Positions 5,570 to 8,560 of a DNA stretch of 8,560 nt are shown here, piece after piece. The translations under genes were made by a program, and so were the position numbers. Below the pieces are notes generated by a model that saw nothing but the letters and a program-made list of their open reading frames with translations, had not been told where the DNA came from and did no database searches. Within the stretch, counting starts at the first letter, position 1. Each line of letters starts with the position of its first letter. The stretch is taken from positions 1-8,560 of the forward strand of contig CALKAN010000001.1 in the NCBI GenBank assembly GCA_937983035.1, read 5' to 3'. The DNA is from an uncultured Paenibacillaceae bacterium (GTDB lineage: Bacteria; Bacillota; Bacilli; Paenibacillales; CALAME01).

Positions 5570-7012
5570 CTAACAGATTGCAATCCAATGCTTGCGGCTG
5601 CATTGCAAAACTTCATTTCGGTCCGCTAACTGCCGGGCAAGCACATCGCGAATAAACTCCGGCAAAAAATATTCAACCTCTGCCCCTTCTTTCAGCGAAA
5701 GATATCCGATGCCAAAAGTAAACATATCCAGCGTGCCGACGCTGTAACGGCGGTTTTCCTGCAAAAGTTCGCCATTTTCCAGAATTGCTTTTTCGATTTT
5801 GCGCATCGGCTTGCCGTTCGGATTGTAATAAACGTTCAGTCCGCTCAAACAAAGCTGTCCCAATACTTTGCCCCGAAATCCGAATCCTTTAATCCATTGA
5901 TTCTGGTATTCGGGCATCAGCGATTCCTCAAGCGCCTGCAAAATGCTCGCGCCTGTTAATTGCATGCGGCAAGGATTTATCGGGGACGGACACATCTCCA
6001 AAATCATTTCCCAAGTAACCTTTCCTGGAAGCAAGCTTTGCAAGATTTGCCCTGAATTAACAATCGCAATCTCCGCCTGAGTCCATTTGCGAATGCCGGA
6101 TGACAACAGATTGCCGAGCTGCGATTCCTCATTCCAATCGATGGAAAGCGCTTGTGGGATGACCGCAATGGGCACCTTTAACTGCCGGCGGCTTTCGTTT
6201 TGATGCTCTTTGACTAAAACTGCCATGCCGGGATCGTCTTCATAATCGGCTGTCTGAACACATCCGCCGTCGATCGAAAGGACAGAGCGCGTATGCTTAT
6301 GAAATTGAACATCAACATAGCCGACATGAGTGCCGAACCTTCCCGCAGCGCAGATCGCCGTCCCGTTCAAACGTTCAGGCTTTTCCAGCAAATGGTGGGT
6401 ATGGCCGCCCAAAATAAGGTCAATCCCATTCGTTCTTTCAGCCAGCTGCCGATCTCGATTAATGCCAAGATGAGACATTACGATGATGAAGTCTGCGTCG
6501 CTGCGAAGCTTCCTCACCCACTGATCAACGATTTCGAGCGGGTCCTGCACGTCCCAGCCCAGCAGCCTGTAATACACGACAAAATCAATCGTAACGCCGA
6601 TGACCGCAATTTTCATTCCAGCTTTATGCACGATTTGATACGGCGCCATCCATTCCGGCAAAGCTTCTTTATCCAATTCAAACATATTCGCGCATGTCAC
6701 TGAGAAATCCGCATGTTCCCCATACAGATCCCGCAATTGATCGGAATCAAACGTCAGGCCTTCATTGTTGCCTATTGTGACGAAATCATATCCCGTATAA
6801 TTCATCACTTCAATATTCGCCCTTCCGCCGCTTCCCTCTGTCTCTACGCTCATGCGATCCATATGATCGCCGATGTCGAGCACCAGCAGCTGATCAGCTT
6901 CAAACGGCTGCTTTAACGACTGAATGGCTGATGAAATTTTTGGAAGAAGCTCAAAATGACTGTGAATGTCATTCGTATGTATAATGCGCAGCTGCGTTAC
7001 CGCCGGATTCAT
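5570..7012 (-). CDS. yunD: YunD-like metallophosphoesterase / 5'-nucleotidase
   Basis: A 480-residue two-domain protein. The N-terminal calcineurin-like metallophosphoesterase domain (about 8-250) has the metal-binding motifs in order: HTNDIHSHF (12-20), LDIGDH (45-50), GNNEG (81-85), MSHLG (179-183) and GGHTHH (202-207). The C-terminal 5'-nucleotidase domain (about 300-480) carries AIVNSGQI and CPSPINPC. The IGNNEG and CPxPINPC forms and the lack of a signal peptide point to the cytosolic YunD type and not the secreted, wall-anchored UshA/NT5E type. It probably hydrolyses nucleotides or related phosphoesters, with the physiological substrate uncertain. I choose the ATG at 7012 because AGGAAGGA (7027-7020) lies 7 bases upstream and homology begins just after; an in-frame extension to 7081 adds 23 residues without motif. 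The 5'-nucleotidase loop reads NSGQI where many relatives have N-G-G-x-R. Confidence 0.88.
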   Translation of the reverse strand: MNPAVTQLRIIHTNDIHSHFELLPKISSAIQSLKQPFEADQLLVLDIGDHMDRMSVETEGSGGRANIEVMNYTGYDFVTIGNNEGLTFDSDQLRDLYGEHADFSVTCANMFELDKEALPEWMAPYQIVHKAGMKIAVIGVTIDFVVYYRLLGWDVQDPLEIVDQWVRKLRSDADFIIVMSHLGINRDRQLAERTNGIDLILGGHTHHLLEKPERLNGTAICAAGRFGTHVGYVDVQFHKHTRSVLSIDGGCVQTADYEDDPGMAVLVKEHQNESRRQLKVPIAVIPQALSIDWNEESQLGNLLSSGIRKWTQAEIAIVNSGQILQSLLPGKVTWEMILEMCPSPINPCRMQLTGASILQALEESLMPEYQNQWIKGFGFRGKVLGQLCLSGLNVYYNPNGKPMRKIEKAILENGELLQENRRYSVGTLDMFTFGIGYLSLKEGAEVEYFLPEFIRDVLARQLADRNEVLQCSRKHWIAIC

Positions 7013-7019
7013 AACATCA

Positions 7020-7027
7020 TCCTTCCT
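7020..7027 (-). promoter_or_regulatory. Ribosome binding site setting the YunD-like start
   Basis: AGGAAGGA on the minus strand ends 7 bases before the ATG at 7012. The longer in-frame start at 7081 has no comparable site, which supports the 480-residue form. Confidence 0.7.
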
Positions 7028-7075
7028 GCATGAACTTTGCTGATTCCTCGCGATTTTCAGATCTGATAATTGCAC

Positions 7076-7094
7076 ATTCATCGCACCGATGAAT
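7076..7094. promoter_or_regulatory. Inverted repeat in the divergent yunD-like/membrane-protein control region
   Basis: ATTCATCG (7076-7083) and CGATGAAT (7087-7094) are perfect 8-bp inverted arms around CAC. The element lies 64 bases upstream of the YunD-like start and 26 bases upstream of the -35 box of the membrane-protein gene. No T tract follows on either strand, so it is more likely a protein-binding operator than a terminator. No known regulator consensus is recognised. Confidence 0.5.
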
Positions 7095-7119
7095 TTGTTG
7101 AATTAGACTTTACGATGCA

Positions 7120-7148
7120 TTCAAAGCGATATATGGTTAAAATATGAT
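7120..7148 (+). promoter_or_regulatory. Putative sigma-A promoter of the small membrane protein gene
   Basis: TTCAAA (7120-7125, four of six to the -35 consensus), a 17-bp spacer and TATGAT (7143-7148, five of six to the -10 consensus). Transcription would start near 7155, which excludes the upstream in-frame ATG at 7144 as the start of the protein. Confidence 0.6.
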
Positions 7149-7170
7149 AAAATACAGAGAAACATTGCTG

Positions 7171-7177
7171 AGGAGGG
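7171..7177 (+). promoter_or_regulatory. Ribosome binding site setting the small membrane protein start
   Basis: AGGAGGG lies 8 bases before the ATG at 7186. It decides this start over the ATG at 7144, which would add 14 residues and lies upstream of the predicted transcript start. Confidence 0.75.
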
Positions 7178-7185
7178 AAAAGTCT

Positions 7186-7512
7186 ATGGCTTCCCTGGAT
7201 TCCAATCATACAAATCAAATTCACGCCGCGTCCAAACCTGCCGGCTTTACCGCATGTTTCATCAGCGGAATTATTGCGGCGTCACTCAGTATTGTACCAT
7301 TGTTTATTCCTCTTAGCATGATTGCAGCGGCAATTTCTTTCATCATCGGCCTCATCGGCTGGCTCCGCTTTCGCCGCATCCATGCCGTTGGACAAATTCA
7401 TGCCGGATGGATATTAAGCGCATTTTCGCTCATCATTTGCATCATATGGATCGCAAGCTATCAGATCATCGTACATATGGATCCCACCTTCAGCTGGAAT
7501 CTGGGCTTTTAA
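7186..7512 (+). CDS. Small integral membrane protein (DUF4190-like layout)
   Basis: A 108-residue protein with a polar N-terminus (about 1-19). Two closely spaced hydrophobic segments follow (about 20-39 and 42-60), then a short positive loop RFRRIHAVGQ (61-70) and a third hydrophobic segment (about 73-95). The pattern of paired helices, a basic loop with Gly-Gln and a final helix beginning AGWILSAFSLII resembles the small DUF4190 membrane proteins of Gram-positive bacteria, but I could not verify this. The positive loop predicts that the segment between the second and third helices faces the cytosol. Function is unknown. The start ATG at 7186 is preceded by AGGAGGG (7171-7177) with 8 bases between; the upstream ATG at 7144 falls inside the promoter. 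Its stop overlaps the last codon of a possible minus-strand peptide gene. Confidence 0.78.
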   Translation: MASLDSNHTNQIHAASKPAGFTACFISGIIAASLSIVPLFIPLSMIAAAISFIIGLIGWLRFRRIHAVGQIHAGWILSAFSLIICIIWIASYQIIVHMDPTFSWNLGF

Positions 7513-7671
7513 TGGTTTGACGACTCTTCCGTCGAGCATATCACCATTCCAGTACAAAACTGCACATCACTCAAACTTTTAACAATCACTGCAGCAATAA
7601 TGCTCGCCAATAAGGCTATGCTTATGAGTACTAAAGACTTGCCTGCCTCATTAAAAAAATGCGGAAATCAT
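7509..7671 (-). pseudogene. Possible 53-residue membrane peptide gene with a one-base frameshift in a T7 run
   Basis: On the minus strand an ATG at 7671 reads MISAFF and then meets TAA within a run of seven T (7659-7653). If one T is skipped, the frame continues without interruption to TAA at 7511-7509. The result is a 53-residue peptide with a charged N-terminus (NEAGK), one clear membrane helix (SLVLISIALLASIIAAVIV, 12-30), a second basic residue (K31), and a polar tail with two cysteines (39 and 45) ending TEESSNH. The ribosome binding site is weak (GAGG, 13 bases before ATG), and a candidate terminator lies just upstream. The open stretch exactly fills the space to the convergent membrane-protein gene, sharing bases with its stop. 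It could be a decayed gene, a sequencing error, transcriptional slippage, or chance. No family is recognised. Confidence 0.35.
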
Positions 7672-7677
7672 GCCATG

Positions 7678-7706
7678 AAAAAAGCCTCAGCATTGGCCAA
7701 GGCCTT
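7678..7706 (-). terminator. Candidate terminator after the solute-binding protein gene
   Basis: On the minus strand AAGGCCT (7706-7700, one bulged G) can pair with AGGCTT (7687-7682), and six T (7683-7678) overlap the end of the stem. It begins 18 bases after the stop of the solute-binding protein gene. The stem is short, and an alternative pairing AGCATT/AATGCT (around 7689-7724) competes with it. Confidence 0.45.
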
Positions 7707-7724
7707 AACTATTGAAGCTAATGC

Positions 7725-8560
7725 TTATTTATTTTCTGTTTGGATATAAGCATTCGCTTTTTCGTTTGCATCGCGCAGAGCGGAATTGACATCCTTTCCT
7801 TCCCTGATCACAGCTTGAAATTCTTCTTTTAATATAGCAAACAAGTCAATGTCGAAACGAGAAGGCCGCGGAGTCGGTGCAGGTTTAACGGAAAATACTC
7901 CTTTTAGATTCTTGCCTTCAAACAGTCGGGTATCTGCTGCAAACTCATTTTGCAAATCTGGTCTGTCTAAAACGGTCAAATTATAACCGCGGTTCATCTC
8001 TTCTTGAACTTCATCGCTGATGAGCGACCAGATGACTTGAAGTGCTGCGTCCTTATTTTCTGCCGTTGGCGGAACCATTAGGGATTGGAATGAAACTTCC
8101 CTTCCGTACTGCGGTGTTTCTGCAAATACAGGATGGGCTGCAATATCCCATTCCATACCGCCTCCTTCCTCTTCAAGCGCCGCTAAACGACTCGTAGTTG
8201 CCGCGATCCAAGTCGGGAACATGGCCACCGTTTGTTCTTGAAGAACATAGTTCCAACCCCAACTGTAATTTCCGTCATCGCGCACGACTCCCGGAGTGCG
8301 ATAAAAATCTCTCAGCATTGTAAATACCTTTTGATATGGCTCTGTATTAAACAGCGCTTGCGACCCTGCCTCATTAACCGTCGGTGCAGACAAGCCGCGC
8401 ACGATCGTCCTTTCAGATCCTGGATCTATCCCAATATACTGAACTCCTTCATCGAGCCGCGTTAAAGACTTAGCAAGATCGAATGTTTCATCCCATGTCA
8501 TGCCGTCTTTCGGATACTCCACGCCAAAGCGGTCAAAGATATCTTTGTTATAAAACAATA
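7725..8560 (-). CDS. ABC transporter extracellular solute-binding protein, sugar type (family 1), C-terminal part
   Basis: The reading frame is open from the right window edge to TAA at 7727-7725, giving about 278 residues without the N-terminus. The first visible residues LFYNKDIFDRFGVEYP followed by DGMTWDE are the typical hinge-region signature of family 1 (MalE-like) carbohydrate-binding lipoproteins. The later part has the usual aromatic-rich region SWGWNYVLQEQTVAMFPTW, a late VSFQSLMVPPTAENKDAA segment and a C-terminal helix with Ala/Asn/Lys residues. The full family length is normally about 420-450 residues, so roughly 150, including the signal peptide and lipobox, should lie beyond the edge. 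By family it binds a sugar or glycan outside the membrane and delivers it to two permease subunits; the sugar cannot be told. The apparent first Met at 8558 is an internal TTG leucine, not a start. Confidence 0.9.
   Translation of the reverse strand, partial: LFYNKDIFDRFGVEYPKDGMTWDETFDLAKSLTRLDEGVQYIGIDPGSERTIVRGLSAPTVNEAGSQALFNTEPYQKVFTMLRDFYRTPGVVRDDGNYSWGWNYVLQEQTVAMFPTWIAATTSRLAALEEEGGGMEWDIAAHPVFAETPQYGREVSFQSLMVPPTAENKDAALQVIWSLISDEVQEEMNRGYNLTVLDRPDLQNEFAADTRLFEGKNLKGVFSVKPAPTPRPSRFDIDLFAILKEEFQAVIREGKDVNSALRDANEKANAYIQTENK

Noticed and set aside
2468..6000. Idea that HAD phosphatase, UppP and YunD-like genes form one phosphatase operon or system
   Set aside because: The HAD gene is on the opposite strand with its own promoter and terminator, yfkAB has its own probable promoter, and the three enzymes act on unrelated substrates. 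Their closeness is most simply coincidental.
6293..6703. A 136-codon open frame on the plus strand opposite the YunD-like gene
   Set aside because: The minus-strand frame carries the metallophosphoesterase motifs across this stretch; the plus-strand product has no recognisable character and no ribosome binding site.
7013..7081. N-terminal extension of the YunD-like protein from a start at 7081
   Set aside because: The extra 23 residues match no motif and have no ribosome binding site, while AGGAAGGA precedes the ATG at 7012 at ideal spacing. The extension also covers part of the inverted repeat at 7076-7094.
7144..7185. Longer form of the small membrane protein starting at 7144
   Set aside because: This ATG overlaps the predicted -10 box (7143-7148), and a strong AGGAGGG precedes the ATG at 7186.
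1..8560. CRISPR arrays, tRNA or rRNA genes, insertion sequences, phage or toxin-antitoxin pairs
   Set aside because: No regularly spaced repeats, tRNA-like cloverleaf, transposase motifs or terminal inverted repeats, integrase or toxin-like gene pairs were seen on either strand.

Overview
The window looks like a chromosomal segment from a spore-forming, low-to-moderate GC member of the Bacillales, most like a Paenibacillaceae genome. The evidence is the tandem YheC/YheD spore-associated ATP-grasp genes, a YfkAB-type radical SAM protein, a YunD-type cytosolic nucleotidase, strong GGAGG ribosome binding sites, TTG starts and U-tailed hairpin terminators. The genus cannot be fixed from the sequence alone.

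Layout. Positions 1-1777 (+) hold the end of a translationally coupled run: the C-terminus of a YheC/YheD-family protein, a GNAT acetyltransferase and a complete YheD-type ATP-grasp protein. The genes overlap by 4 and 19 bases and the run closes with a strong terminator at 1807-1850. Positions 1871-2281 (-) hold an unrecognised small protein. It diverges from a HAD phosphatase (2468-3148, +) that has its own sigma-A promoter and a strong terminator. A gene-free stretch with a perfect GC-rich palindrome separates the HAD gene from the convergent yfkAB (3398-4528, -). Two more minus-strand genes follow: uppP (undecaprenyl-diphosphatase, 4660-5463) and a yunD-like metallophosphoesterase/5'-nucleotidase (5570-7012). 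A divergent control region leads to a 108-residue membrane protein (7186-7512, +). The right edge carries the C-terminal part of a sugar-type ABC solute-binding protein (7725-8560, -).

The middle genes are mainly housekeeping: phosphate-ester hydrolysis (HAD, UppP, YunD-like) and one radical SAM enzyme of unknown substrate. Apart from the overlapping left-hand cluster they look like single-gene or loosely linked units, and nothing indicates a mobile element, CRISPR array, RNA gene or phage. The least explained items are a possible 53-residue membrane peptide on the minus strand at 7509-7671, interrupted by a single-base shift in a run of seven T, and the GNAT gene wedged between two ATP-grasp genes. 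I do not see convincing evidence of a wholly new system.
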